64,000 nt of DNA from Forficula auricularia (lineage: Eukaryota; Arthropoda; Insecta; Dermaptera; Forficulidae): contig JALMQS010000270.1 of NCBI GenBank assembly GCA_024734495.1, positions 176,037 to 240,036 of the forward strand, given 5' to 3'. Below, in pieces: positions 43,391 through 55,307 of the stretch. Made by a program: the position numbers and the translations under genes. How positions within the stretch are numbered: position 1 is the first letter of the stretch; every line of letters begins with the position of its first letter. Under the pieces are notes generated by a model. It saw only the letters and a list, made by a program, of their open reading frames with translations, searched no databases and was not told where the DNA came from.

Positions 43391-46179
43391 GTTTACAGAA
43401 CCTAAATCGATGAAACGGTATGATTTACGCATTATTGCTTAGGCAGATCTTCGGTTTTATCCATGCAAATGTCATACGGTTTTGATGCCAGCCGTTTTAG
43501 AGTTATTCAAGACCAACTTCGAGAGAAAAACTCGCCATTTTATCATTTTGAGGCTTTTATTGAAAAATTTCTACTAACACAGATTTTGGAGAAAACTTGA
43601 GTTCTGTGATATTGTGGATTAATCAATAAATGTATTCAAAGCAGTAAAATCTTTTCAAGGAATTCTTCCTCTCTACACTATCTTTTCTGCATTACTTAAA
43701 CTGGACTATAATATAGATAATTTATTATTTTGTTTGATTTGGACATTCAAAAATAGTACCCCACTGGCAAGTGGGCGTACGTGAATATAATAATTACATA
43801 CACATCGAAATATTTCTAATGCTTTGTGAAATTTTCTGTATACGAGTATAAAATTCATTTCCCTTACTTTCTTCATTTAAGTGATAATAGGACGGGCATG
43901 ACCTAGGTACTCATTGGCCGACACAGAAAAAAAGTGAGGCCTTTTTGAGAAATGTAATAGTTAAGCGACTATCCAGACATGACTCCTTCAGCAAATTAAT
44001 TTGAAGAAGAGCACCCCCACACCCCCCTCCCTATCCGATGGAATTCAACATCACCATGGATGGCTGTCAAAACAATGCTTTTCTATGTCAGTGTTCATCT
44101 AGGAGGCAGTGGACGTGGTGCAATCAGCACGGGATCCATATATTTGATCATTCATGTTACCGTTACGTCTTGTCGGCGTCACTGCTGCATGTGCCTTGCA
44201 TATATCATCTCTTCAATGCGGGTAGAAAGGCCACCCAAGCTCGTAATTACCTCCGGCCCCGCTCCCATCACCCCATACGCATTCTAAATCATGTTTCTTG
44301 GTAGTTCAATTTTATTATGTATTACTTTGGCAAGATTAAAAATACGTAAAATCCGTACAAAATAATATCTAAGGAAATGTGTTATTACATATTTTATGAA
44401 AAGTTGCTTCAAAGCATGTCGGTGTTTTTGAATTCGAGATTATCATCTCATCTATCTGATATACTTATTGTCGGTTTGATGCTTTAATTCTGGAACGTTC
44501 TTTTAAAACTCTTTTGTTCTTGCATCATCAATAGTTATACTTGTAAAACAAGTTTAAGCGAGTTGATGGAGCATCGTGTTCACGCATCATAGTGTCCATG
44601 TCATCATCCATCATGTCCAATTCCATACGTTTCGAGGCTTTTTGCGACGTTCCAGCACTTCGTGCGTCTTCTGGTTTATTAAGTTGCCAAGTCCTCTTCA
44701 CGGCTGCATAAGTATAGCTGCTGCTGAAATTGATGGTCAGCCTCATATTTCATCTGCGAGCTTTATCCTGCACTTTGTATCTTGACCTGGGCTATGAACC
44801 AAGCGGGCCAAACTTGGCTTGATTGACAAACGTTAAGTTCGTTTGAGGTCCCGATTATGACTGTGCTGCCTTCCATCTGCTCGTAGTGGTAGTGAAGCAT
44901 ATTCATGCACGAATATGTGAATATGGTTTCGACGCTGCATTTTTTCTTCAACTTCTCAAATAGAGAAGATTGTTTTTATAGAAAAAACCAAACAAAAGCC
45001 TAACCATTTTCGGCTAAAGAAAAACGCACAAATACAAACGTTCCATAATTATGCATCCGCCTATATATGTCGTCTTGCACCTCGGCTGGCTCATGTGGGA
45101 CATGACATAGTATTTTTCATGTCGTGTGTTTGTTTATTTATTACAATTTATTTGTCTAGTAATGCTTCATGGCTGTTATTTCATCCCCTTTAAACTGCAT
45201 TTCGTCATGTAACGAGTATTTGTTCGCTCAAATAAAAGTTCATGTTGTTTAGTGCAAACTCTTTTGGCCCTATGTTCAATGGTCGCTTAATATTTGAGAT
45301 TATGCGTCCATTTGTTTTAGGATCAGTCCAGTTTTGTGCCTGTCTGTCTGTTCCTGTATTCGTCACTTTGATGAGGATTCTAATGACGACTTCGCACTAT
45401 TTCTGTGGTTTTCAAAGACATGGTCATCCCTTGACTTGCGTGAGATCCTACAATTGCCTGCTTGGTACTATCATAATTTCAAAGTCCCTTATGTGAAGGC
45501 CGATCCATACGCATATATCTGGTGCATCACGAGTACATGCCTTTAGGATGCTTTCAATTTTTATTCAGTCTCAAATATGACTTTTTCCTTTAGCCCCAAC
45601 ATCTGCAGCCCCACGACAGGTCCCCAGAAGCTGTTATTTTAGTTGTCTGCCTAGTACGTTTGTTTGCGTTTAAGAGCTGCGGTGTGCGACCCGGCCAGCC
45701 AATACAATAATATTTTAATAACAGCATGGTTTCCAGTTTACCACATGCGGTTTCTTAGTCTTTTTTGATGAATGCAGATAGATTCGGCCAATTCTGACAT
45801 ATGACCACCATCGATTCAGGCCAAATACAAACTGATGAACTAAATACAAATCGGTTCCGGAATAATTAATTCCAAATATACAAGTTTTCAGACTCTTATT
45901 GCATTCCACCACCACGGGATATGAAAGTTTTACTTCACATATTTAGTTGATGTAATTAGAGAAACTCTTCTGCCATTCTTAAAAAAGCTAAAAACCGACA
46001 TGCTAGAAAACAACGACCTAATACATTTTTAAGAAATTTTCATTCATAGTTACCATCTGAGTTTCTTTACAGGATATGTTGGGTAAATAATGAAAAAATT
46101 TACACTAAAACCATGAGCTGGCATTGTACATGAGTTTAGCCTAAAAGGGGTGGAGTAAAGGTTTTGTCAAATTTTTAAT
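43391..46179. other. Non-repetitive sequence with overlapping short frames
   Basis: Open frames cluster at 44038-44304 (two plus frames), 44528-44785 (both strands), 44763-44951 and 45242-45546 (two plus frames). In each cluster several frames are open at once and none shows a domain, signal peptide or repeat, so none is called a gene. Confidence 0.35.
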
Positions 46180-46370
46180 GGACTTTGCTTTTCGATTCAG
46201 CCATTGTGACTAATCTTGCCAGATTTGTCAAACGTAGCACTGGGATTGGCTAGTAGTGGCTTATGCAAGTTATGGGCTATATGAGTTATGAGATCATATT
46301 GTCTCTTCTGTATACTCTAGCATTAACTTTTATCAAGTGTTGTTATAGAAGACAACCTACCTTAATTCAA
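46180..46370 (-). repeat. Dispersed repeat, second copy of 11510-11700
   Basis: Shares AGATTTGTCAAACG, GGGATTGGCTAGTAGTGG, ATTGTCTCTTCT and AACATTAACTTTT-like segments with the reverse complement of 11530-11690. Confidence 0.5.
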
Positions 46371-47626
46371 TAAATATGAGAAATAACCTAAATGTTTATA
46401 AATTAGCAGGTTTAGCTAATGAAATATTCATAATCTGGTCTGTCCTTTGTCTTCAACATTTCCTAATTCTGATGTATTCATATATTTAAAGGCTCTCTAT
46501 TGTATATTTTTTTTTCCCATAGACCCATATAAATTCTATTGAATGGATCTAAAGCTATAAGCATAGTCCTAAGCATTGCTCTACAAGTGAGTCTCAATTC
46601 GTATTCTCTCCTTCCACGACATGTGTAATCTCTAATACCTAGAGAAGTCTATGGATGTCTGCAATTCACGCCCTGGTGAATTCCTGGGAAAGTCATTTCA
46701 TTTCCACAGAGTTTACCCACCATGATTGGTGTACAGCTTTTTTAGCTCCATCACTAGCATTGTGAACAAACATAAGTAGGCACGCAACAAATATGAACTG
46801 TAGCTGAAAAATTAGAAATGAGTTTGAAGGAATTCTTTGCAATATGCATGCACTTGCTAGTAACCTGTCAAATATTATTGTGAAGAATAAAATTTACAGA
46901 AAAAAAATATATATATATCACTGGCAGTTCACACAGTTCTTGTGGATCTAGCAGATGCAGCCATGAACTCACATACCATTCAAAATGTCAATCGAATTTT
47001 CATCAATATTATATTTTGAAAAGTTGTAAAATTTTAAAAACGCCCCTAAATTAATACGATTATACAACTAATCCATTTAAAGGTTGCTCTCAAAATTAGA
47101 ATTTACAGAACTTTTTAACGTTAACTAGAAATTTAAAACATACGAAAAAAGTATTCCGGAATTTCCTATTTTGTATTCTAACTTCAGCTATCTTCTGGAA
47201 AAATGCTTTTGATTTCATGAAGTTTAAAGGATGAATTAATTTATGTGATCTGGTAGTCATCCCATCACTTTCCATTTAAAATCTATAAATTCGGATTCCA
47301 AAATATTAAATCGGAAAAGAGTGTTTGGGCATAAAAGTATTTGCCTTGTTTAAGGTCGATTGAATATTCTCTCTCTCTCCCTACTACTCTCTCTAAAAGC
47401 ATGTCATCTCATCGTGAATTTAGTCCAGAGTCTAAAAGGCCATGTCCTAAGAATAATAAGGGGTAATAAAAATAATCCCCAATAGTCTGCAGCGAGATCT
47501 GAACTTGTGTTTGAGTTCATCTTTAATACACCATAACTCAAGAAAGAAGTCATTCTATGTCACCCCTTTGGCATGGTTAGCACCTCGTCGAGTCAGATTC
47601 TATTGAAAGAACTGGGGGGGGGGGGC
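46371..47626. other. Unassigned sequence
   Basis: Includes a short TA run near 46908-46918 and a CT-rich patch near 47370. No gene recognised. Confidence 0.35.
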
Positions 47627-47712
47627 AGAATAGAGCTAAGAGGTTAGCGCGCCTTAAGCCTGCTAAACAAGTTGGACCCGGGTTCAAGATCAGCTCGAGG
47701 GCCTCAGGCTCA
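47627..47712 (+). mobile_element. tRNA-like (SINE-type) sequence
   Basis: GAGCTAAGAGGTTAGCGC (47633-47650) resembles a tRNA A-box region (TAGCTCAGNGGTTAGAGC) and GGTTCAAGATC (47681-47691) a B box with one mismatch. A purine-rich tail follows (47765-47800), as in SINEs. No good cloverleaf forms. Confidence 0.4.
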
Positions 47713-47799
47713 GAATGTGACCCAGGGTGAGGTCAAATTTGAAAAAATAAGCAGTGTCTTAAAAAAAAGAAAGGAAAGAAAGAAAAGAAAAAAAGTTCC

Positions 47800-48040
47800 T
47801 CCAAAAACCAGCCCAAAAGGGGGAGGGTGAACAGTATGTATAATTCTCGCCTTGAGAAAACTCAACCTTCAAATTACATGTGTGCATATCCTCATGAGGC
47901 CTCTGAGAGAGCTAGAAATGCAAGCCTATCCACCCCAAATGGGGAAAGGGTCAAAAATGAAAAATTCTTACTCTTGGATTCAATACTAGTGCAACAAACC
48001 GTGCATGTCTGTGGGTCATTCATGGAAGGCTATAAAATGC
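47800..48040 (-). repeat. Diverged family P interior units
   Basis: AGGGGGAGGGT, then AGCTAGAAATGCAAGCCTAT and GGGTCAAAAATGAAAA follow the same order as the C-tract units of the family P elements (AGTCTAAAAATGCAAAAACTA, then GGTCAAAAAATGAAAATCTA), read in the inverted orientation. No element ends are seen. Confidence 0.4.
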
Positions 48041-48620
48041 AGCAACTGCTTGAGAGGTGAGTGTGGGTGCGGGGGTGGAGTGGGGGGGTGGGTTAAGGAA
48101 GCATGGCGTGCGCATGGGTGGAACTATGGGTGAGATGAAGAGAGTAAGGCTGGAGTAAAGGTGTGCAGGGGTGGGGCTGGTGGCTGGTAGGTGGGGAGTT
48201 TTGTTCATGGTTCCAGTGGCGCTGAGTGTAGTGTGCACAGGTGGTGAGGGTCCAGGTGGGCGAGGGTAGTGGTGGGGGCAGAGTTTGGGCACGAGTGCAT
48301 CGTTCAGGGGTGAGGGAGCACGGGTGGGTTCCGGTGAGTTAAGAGGAGTGGGGGTGTCAGGTTAGAGGTTCGTTGGGTTTAGGAGTCCGAGATTGGGTGG
48401 AGGTGCGGAGTGGAGTTTTGGGGTGGTGGTGTGCGGGCGGGGTTGGGCTTCGAGGTGCATGTGGTGCAGAAGTGGGATGCTGAATTGTGTTTCTTAGGGG
48501 TGTGGGGGTTGAGAATGGAGTGTGAGGAATTTGGTTCGTGGGTTGGGGATTCGAGGGGCAGAACACCTGCTTCCTTAAGCTAGCACGATGGCCGCAAGCG
48601 CTTTCTAGCTACCACTTTAT
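48041..48620 (+). mobile_element. Helitron-like G-rich tract and diverged B-type 3' end
   Basis: AAAATGCAGCAACTG leads into more than 450 bp of G-rich sequence (48055-48550). Then GCTAGCACGATGGCCGCAAG and TTTCTAGCT occur, paralleling the 3' end at 61-106. Apparent proline-rich frames on the minus strand (48020-48292, 48357-48566) are a by-product of this strand bias and are not genes. Confidence 0.5.
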
Positions 48621-50744
48621 GTGACACTTAATAAGTTGATTTGTATAGGTTTAGCTATCAAATTTTCCGCTAGTATGCAGAATGAACTTCACTGCTGGTT
48701 TCGATAGTGCTAGAGAAGTATATCCACTATATCAAACTAGTTTCATGACTTATTCGAACTTTCGACGGTTACTTTCGAACAAATTTATAAGTTACGGTTC
48801 TTAAAAAAAAAAAAAAATGGATAAAAATAAATTTTATAAAACTAACAATTTAACACCTGCCATTTATTTTGCTATGAAAGTTTTAAATCATTTCTCAAAA
48901 AGGACAGCTTGAGCTATTTTTGTTTCAAAAATATATTACATGAATAAGTTTAGTTTGAGAAATAATCTCTTGTTCTAAGAGAGTTTAAAGAACAGTTCAA
49001 AAGATAATAGAGCGAGAAAATACGGCTGAGATTTGTTCATATTTTAAGTTCCTGATTAACATTCTAAGCCCCGTAATCCATTGACCTAAAAGTATGAACT
49101 AATTTTAATTAGTATTCAGGATTAAAAATTCAAGCAGTTAGCTGAGTTACGTTCAATTTTACTTTCTTGCCCACGGCGTTTTGCGATATCATGAAACAAC
49201 CGAGTCCAAGTCGAAAAAAATGCTAAGATTACAATATTAAAGATTCGCATAAAGCTGAAAATTGGTACAGGTTATTAAATACCGTAATAGTAAATCAAAA
49301 CTCAATACTCGAAATTACAACTTTTTGGAATCCCGATATCTCAAAATAGTATGCAGCTAGAAAAAGTATAAAATACATTTTTGTACGAAAATTGGACGAG
49401 TTACAACTTTTGTTTTGACCTATTTTACTGTAACACTTTTAGTCTTCTAAAGAAAAAAATACGAAAACCGATATTTTTTGACCCTATGACGCAGAATGGG
49501 TTTTTGCAGGGGAGTTGAGAAGGATGAGGGATTTTGAATATTTCATTTGTAATAGTGTGTTGGACTGCTACTGCTAGTTCAAAAAGGTTTCATGCAATTC
49601 TTCTTAAGCGCCATGTTCAACATTCGGATATGGAAAGGGCAATTTTTTCATTCATCACATGGCCTCGGGAACTAAGTCCCCATCGATGTCTGTAATACCT
49701 TAGGCATAAATAAGGCTAAAATAAGTATTGAACTATTTCAATCAAACTAATTTAATAATCTATGTACATAAGAATGGCTTGACCGTGACAATCAGTTAAA
49801 AAACGACTCTATTTCGCAGAGGTTCTTTCCCAAACTGTGCCATGGCGTCCTGACTTCTTCACAAATTACGCCATATAGCTTCCATGGTTAATTGAAGCGA
49901 AGACCTTGTTTGGCCTAACTAGACAAAAAACAAAGTTTGAGGCTAAGTTTTTACTTTTTATTTTTGTCTCTTACTTAGCATTGAGACCTGTACCTGAAGC
50001 AAGAACATTTTCGACTTTGGCTGCCAAGTAATCTGAAATACTTGTATACAAAGGATGTCCCATGTAGGTCACGATTTTTGAGTTTCATAGAAAAATCCTT
50101 CTTCATTTCAAGATGTTTTCTATAGATTCACAATACGAGGTATTAGAGATAAATTAGACAGGTATTTGTTTTGATCCTATGTACTGTCTCAGGTAAAGAC
50201 GCAACAGAAAAATTTGCTGAGAAAAAATGGCGCCGTAACTCGGAAGGAGTTGAACTCTATTAGACCAGTAAGCTCTTTGAAATAAAAGAAGCTGTTATAT
50301 TTTTAATAATAATTGTATCTGCTGGTTCGTCATGATCGTAGCGTATGCGTTTTCATCGCTATTCAGACATTTTTAAAAAAGATAAGATAACATAATAAAA
50401 AAACTTGTCATCTACTAGTTCGAAGATGCACGTGGATTATTTTGATTAAATGTCAAAAAAGTTTGTTTTTCACTCAAAGGCAAATGCCAACGGAGGTGCT
50501 AAATTTGGCTCTTCAGGTTCGGTTCCCGAAGGATGTAAAAGCAGGCGCTTACTTTATATAATCAATGCTGCCTTAAAGGATCCAGTTGGAGATGGACCAG
50601 AATTTATGTAATCAATCATAAAAATTTTAAATTGAATGTAGCCAAACGTTTGTTTTGACTGATTAGCGACTTCCTCAGTGGCTAAAATGATAAGCTTGAA
50701 GACAAGTACAATTTTGTAGTTAGGACTTTCTAAACGAAATCTTT
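48621..50744. other. Unassigned sequence
   Basis: Contains an A run at 48804-48817 and a weak B-box-like GGTTCGGTTCC at 50516-50526. No gene or clear repeat is recognised. Confidence 0.35.
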
Positions 50745-51612
50745 CTTATTAAACGAGCAAAAATTTGTATATATATTTATTTGTATATATATATGTTTGT
50801 ATCTTGGTTCTATTTTGAAAAACGAGCTCCTGCAAATTTTGAAATTAGAACTTCGAGTTATGAGAGGTTTTTGAGTTGGCAATTCGATCTGTCACGATCC
50901 CATCTTCCGACAAAAATTGTTTTTGATGGGTTTTTTCGTTAATCAAAATTAATTATTCTCGGTGGAAGAGCAAATCCCAATCTCGGGGTTTAAAAAGGTT
51001 TCTCTTTGTTTTGCTTTTGCTATCTGAAACGGAGCTAATGAGTTTTGATTCGTCCTTTATTCTCCAAAGGCGCTGAGAGAATTAGTAATTGTGAGGTGTG
51101 GATTTTACTTAATTTTGTTCTCCCTAAAGCGTTGAAAATGTTAATAAAGGTTTTATAAATTGTTTTTATAAAGAACTTTGACTTATTTGGCAATGAATAA
51201 AAAATGATCAAAATTTATTTAAAAGCTCTGTTCGCGCCAAGCGGGTCTCAATTTTCTGAAAAAACAACACATTTTGATAGGTTTTATTTTATTAACAAAT
51301 TGGTTGAATAAAAAATGAATCATATGGTTTGAAATCCAAACAAGTTAGCGGAGGTGAGGTGCGGTGGTTGGGGGATCGACGAGGGGTAGGGCGAGGGTTT
51401 TGAAAGTGGGAGTTTAGGCGGGGTGGAGAGTGGGGGGAGGTACAGTGTACGAATATTATATATTTTTGTATGTTTGCAATTTGAAAACGTCTCTCAATAA
51501 AAATCAACACACCTTCATCAATTTTTAAATTAAAAATAATATTATTAATAATATGCTTTTAACTAGAAGGAAGAAGTTGCTTTGAGCATCGGTCCAGTTG
51601 CCTGCCAGATAC
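50745..51612 (+). mobile_element. Helitron-like family A, diverged copy
   Basis: Starts TCTTATTAAACGAGCAAAAA, continues with GGCAATTCGATCTGTCACGA and AAAATTGTTTTTGATGGG, then GTCTCAATTTTCTGAAAAAA (as at 31140), AATCATATGGTTTG, a G-rich tract (51340-51440), ATTTGAAAACGTCTCTCAA and a degraded hairpin (GAGCATCGGTCCAGTTG, 51582-51598). Gene order equals 30806-31486, but with more substitutions and indels. Confidence 0.6.
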
Positions 51613-52819
51613 TAAGTTTATGGAAATGAAGGTAAAAGCTACGCTTAACCTCTACTATTAGCACTATTATGCAAAAACATGAAATATTAAAAAAAATTAG
51701 TACTTATTATCTACAATTTCGAACGCACAGAAGTCAGCTAATCAGTGGTGAAACGTTTCCCATTCAATTAAAAAGCTTTGCGTTTGTTTCAAATTCTGGT
51801 CCAACTACCTACAATCCTTTTAAATATTTGATTATAGACGTGAGCAATGAATATATTAATTAAAATATTACTGTTCATCTGAATCCAATGACAATACTCT
51901 TGTGATTTCTTTAGAAAGTCGTACTTCTGTCAGCAATTTCTGAATAAATGCGTGGAGATACTAGTCCACAGTCATTGTTTAAGCTCCATGAATTTTAATA
52001 TTATTTATAGATAAAGTTTAATTTAGCGGCCCTAAATGAAATTTAACAATTTCTTTTAAAAATAGACACAAAATTAGTTTGTTTTCTTGTTTCATCTGAG
52101 ATAATTTTGTGTTAATGAGGGACAAATCGCTTTTAATTTCTCTTCTACTCTATAATCAAGATGTAACAATTTGTTATCCACGATAAAGAGAAGAAGAATT
52201 TCTCGTTCTGCTTGTAATAGGACTCTACGACTTTCTTTTTTTTTTTTTTGTTCTTTTCATAGTACAACAAATTTAGGGGTTAACATCAGTATCATTAAAT
52301 AACAGCCCTCTAAGTTGCGTGGGTGGCGGCTCCGCAGCTCTGCAATATTATTTGATTTTGGCTTATAACCTTTGACTTCAATAAATGACTTTATTTAAGA
52401 AAAACATATGTGTATCGAATTCTTTTTCTGTCGTTTAAAGTTGACATTATAATGAAGGTGAAATGGCTAATATTACATGTGCGCTAAAAATGCGGCTAAT
52501 GGTTTTCTGAAGAGCAGGAAGTAATTTCTCTCAAAGATGCATATTCAATTGATAGCGAACTCGAGCTAAGTATAACGAAACAATAGACATTAGTCTCACT
52601 TTTTTATCTAGTATTCGTCCATGATTTAGGTATTATGTAGACAAACGATTTAGAGGACTGGCTTTGAAATTCAATAAAATATCTCACATGCCCAGCTGTT
52701 ATAAACTTCAGACAAGCTTCATGGGACTCTTATGGAACTTCTAAAGGCGATATCAGGTGATTTATAAGTTCGTCAAGGTTTTCGAGTTGATAAAGCACAA
52801 AAACAGTCTCTGTATTAGA
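51613..52819. other. Unassigned sequence
   Basis: T run near 52237-52249. No gene recognised. Confidence 0.35.
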
Positions 52820-53728
52820 TTGTTCAATAATTCGTAGGATGACTTACATAGATGGCGTTACAGGAATTTTCATATGATTTTTATTTAGTACTAACCTTCA
52901 AACAATTACGTATATAAATTTGACAGTAATCTGACTATTGATTCGTAAAGTTATGGCATTTGTGTGAAGTAACATTTGTTATTGAAGAGGTGGTTCAAGT
53001 TTTAATAAAGCATTGCTTTTTGATGAAAAAAATACAGTTGAAACCAAACGAATGCGTCTTGATAATCGCTGTTATCCGAACTCTGCTCACACCGAGACAA
53101 ATGGTAGAGAAGTGGATTGCTGGAATTTAAACATGGTCAAAACCAGCACAAATGATGCAGAGCGCAGTGAACGCCCAAAAAGAAGGATGTTATTCCAGAA
53201 AGCATAAATATAAATCCACCAAATTGGTTTATGGGCGAATCAGTAAATTCAAGGTGCACGAGCTAAAGCTGACATTGTGGAGATATCAGATGGTGAGTGT
53301 TTTTACCATTTTACACGAACATTTGGGTATGCGAGAAGCTCTGTGCAAAGTGGGTTGCCGCGTGAGCTCACGAGTCGACCAAAAACAACAAAACGAATCG
53401 ATGCTTCAGAGGAGTGTTTGGCGCTTTAGTTAAACGCTGTCAAGCTGGAATTTCTCATCGTCCGATATGTGGCAATGGATGAGACATGGCTTCACTATTA
53501 CACACCAGAATCCAAAAGAAGGCCAATGATGAAGTAGGTACTAACTGAAGGTGCAGGCCTATTTTGACGAGAAAGAGAAATCGTACTATAAAGTTGAGTA
53601 TCGAAAAGTTGGAAAATCACTATACTGGATTGTATCGCCCTCGAAGGCGGCTATGTTGAAACAATAAAATCGAGTTTTGTCAAAATGTTTTTTTTCTTAC
53701 TTATCCTACGGACTTATTGAATGACCTG
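52820..53728 (+). mobile_element. mariner-type transposon, internally deleted
   Basis: Left end TTGTTCAATAATTCGTAGGA and right end, read inward, AGGTCATTCAATAAGTCCGT are close to the ends of the 34-kb copy. The length is about 0.9 kb because the middle is missing. Confidence 0.8.
53022..53669 (+). pseudogene. mariner transposase remnant with deleted core
   Basis: Recognisable pieces in shifting frames are DEKNTVETKRMRLDNRCYPN, TSTNDAERSERP, FTILHEHLGMREALCKVGC, AMDETWLHYYTPESKRRP (first catalytic D, codon near 53477) and AYFDEKEKSYYK, ending at TAA 53667-53669. Between about 53520 and 53558 the part that should contain HQDNAPCH and PSDYYLF is gone, so the second and third catalytic residues are absent. 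Confidence 0.85.
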
Positions 53729-54106
53729 TTATATGTGTTCGCTCAGTTGATAAATGATCTCTCCAAGATTCATTTATAATAAGTTCACGTGAATTACTCG
53801 TATATTTAGCCTCTACGGGGCAGTCATAACGAAACCATAGTGTTCGTGTATTGACGAACGAAGTTTTCTGTTAGTTTTACAGCGCACAAGCTTTGCCATT
53901 CTCGTAAAATTCAGTGTGCCCGCGTTTCGAAAGTTGTTGTCTTCGTTGTTGCTTGTGTTGGGCTTGAAGGGCAGCTTTTGGGAATCCCAAGTGAAATGTT
54001 AAAAACCTATGCCTATTAATCGCCCTTTCCACTTATTCTTTTGAGATTCTTAGGGGCTCTTATGAAACTTTTAGAAATTACTGTCAGAGGCGATTCATTT
54101 ATCGAA
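53729..54106. other. Unassigned sequence
   Basis: No gene recognised. Confidence 0.35.
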
Positions 54107-54344
54107 CAGCGGCGTTGCGGTCCATGGATGCTGTGGATGCAGCGCATCAATTAAAATTTCAAAACGTCAAGAGTATTTTCTCATTCAGTATCATAACGAT
54201 GATGCGTTGAAAAAATCTGAATATGTGGGAAATGTGAAAATTTTAATTAATGACGTATGAGACTTCAATATTCTAAAACTAATCAATTTCGAGATATCTA
54301 AAAAGTATGGAACTTTCTAACGTTAGCAAATTTAACCCTTTACT

Positions 54345-54470
54345 GCGGCCCCTAGTAGCACAATGTTTCAAACTATATAGTAACTATATGAGTGCCTATA
54401 TATATTCTCAAAGATCTATAATACGGGGGTTAATGTAGTTACTATATAGTTTGAAAGCGTATGTAGCTTA
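54345..54470. repeat. Relative of the 7062-7150 inverted repeat
   Basis: GTTTCAAACTATATAGTAAC and its mirrored GTTACTATATAGTTTGAAA occur, enclosing GTGCCTATATATATTC. Confidence 0.5.
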
Positions 54471-55137
54471 GTTCCTAAAGCACGTGACTAAAATTCATAG
54501 CCAGACACGGGTGTGGTATGTAAACTTGTGCTTAGTTTATAAAGCAACATGCCAAAATTATCGCCGAGACACGGGTATGGTATATAAACTCAAGCTCATT
54601 TTTTATCAAATAGCGGCCGTATTTTTTGAGTTTGGGCGCTTAGTTTACAAAACTTGGTTAAAGGGCTAAAGATAATTAAAATGAATTTTCCAGATTTCCG
54701 ATCTGAGTCACTTTTGAAAATGCCTATACTTTGATTTTATGTAGAGATTGAAAAGGAATTAGCTCAAAGGCTTAAAACCTTTTATTTAAAATCTTAAAAT
54801 TGCATAACAATATTTTTTGTGGATTTAATGGGCTTGTCAGGCTAAGCATTTAGACAATTTACAATACTATTGTCAACAGATTAGGAGTACTTCTGGAGAC
54901 GGACTGATAAGTAGTGAAATTGAGTGGATATTGATCAAGCGTTTAAAAAGAATGGTATACTTTATCTTTTTGTTTTCTTTTAAACCACAAGGCGGCACAA
55001 GAATATTCTTCACTAGGTAGTTTTATTATGACTTTTCTAAACCCTGAAGAGGAGATGACTTCAAACGTGTTCTCGATAAAAAGATAGAATAATTATCTTC
55101 TTTTTTGGATTGCTAATAGAGTAAGGTGTGCGTTTAC

Positions 55138-55307
55138 AGTGAATGAAATATCAAAAGAGGTTTATACAAACTTCAATATATTTCGGATTATTAGTCCATC
55201 ATCAGGAGTTTGCAGTTAAAGTTTTAACCTGTAAACTCCTGATGATGGACTAATGTCCGAAATATATAAATTCTTGTAAATAACACGATTTTATTTCATT
55301 CACTGCC
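55138..55307. repeat. Fold-back with Penelope-like CTGATGA...GAAA cores
   Basis: Mirrored arms 55138-55215 and 55228-55307 share CAGTGAATGAAAT and GTCCATCATCAGGAGTTT. Right arm, plus strand 55239-55262: CTGATGATGGAC, TAAT, GTCCGAAA. Left arm, minus strand 55205-55181: CTGATGATGGAC and TCCGAAA with one extra base. No target duplication was found. Confidence 0.6.

Noticed and set aside
43207..43442. Conserved coding exon
   Set aside because: Three frames on two strands are open together, which points to composition; kept only as a very weak candidate.
48020..48566. Proline-rich secreted-type proteins on the minus strand
   Set aside because: The same strand-biased G-rich tract explains them; no signal peptide or domain.
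50516..50526. Another tRNA-derived SINE (B box GGTTCGGTTCC)
   Set aside because: No A box at the expected distance and no tail.
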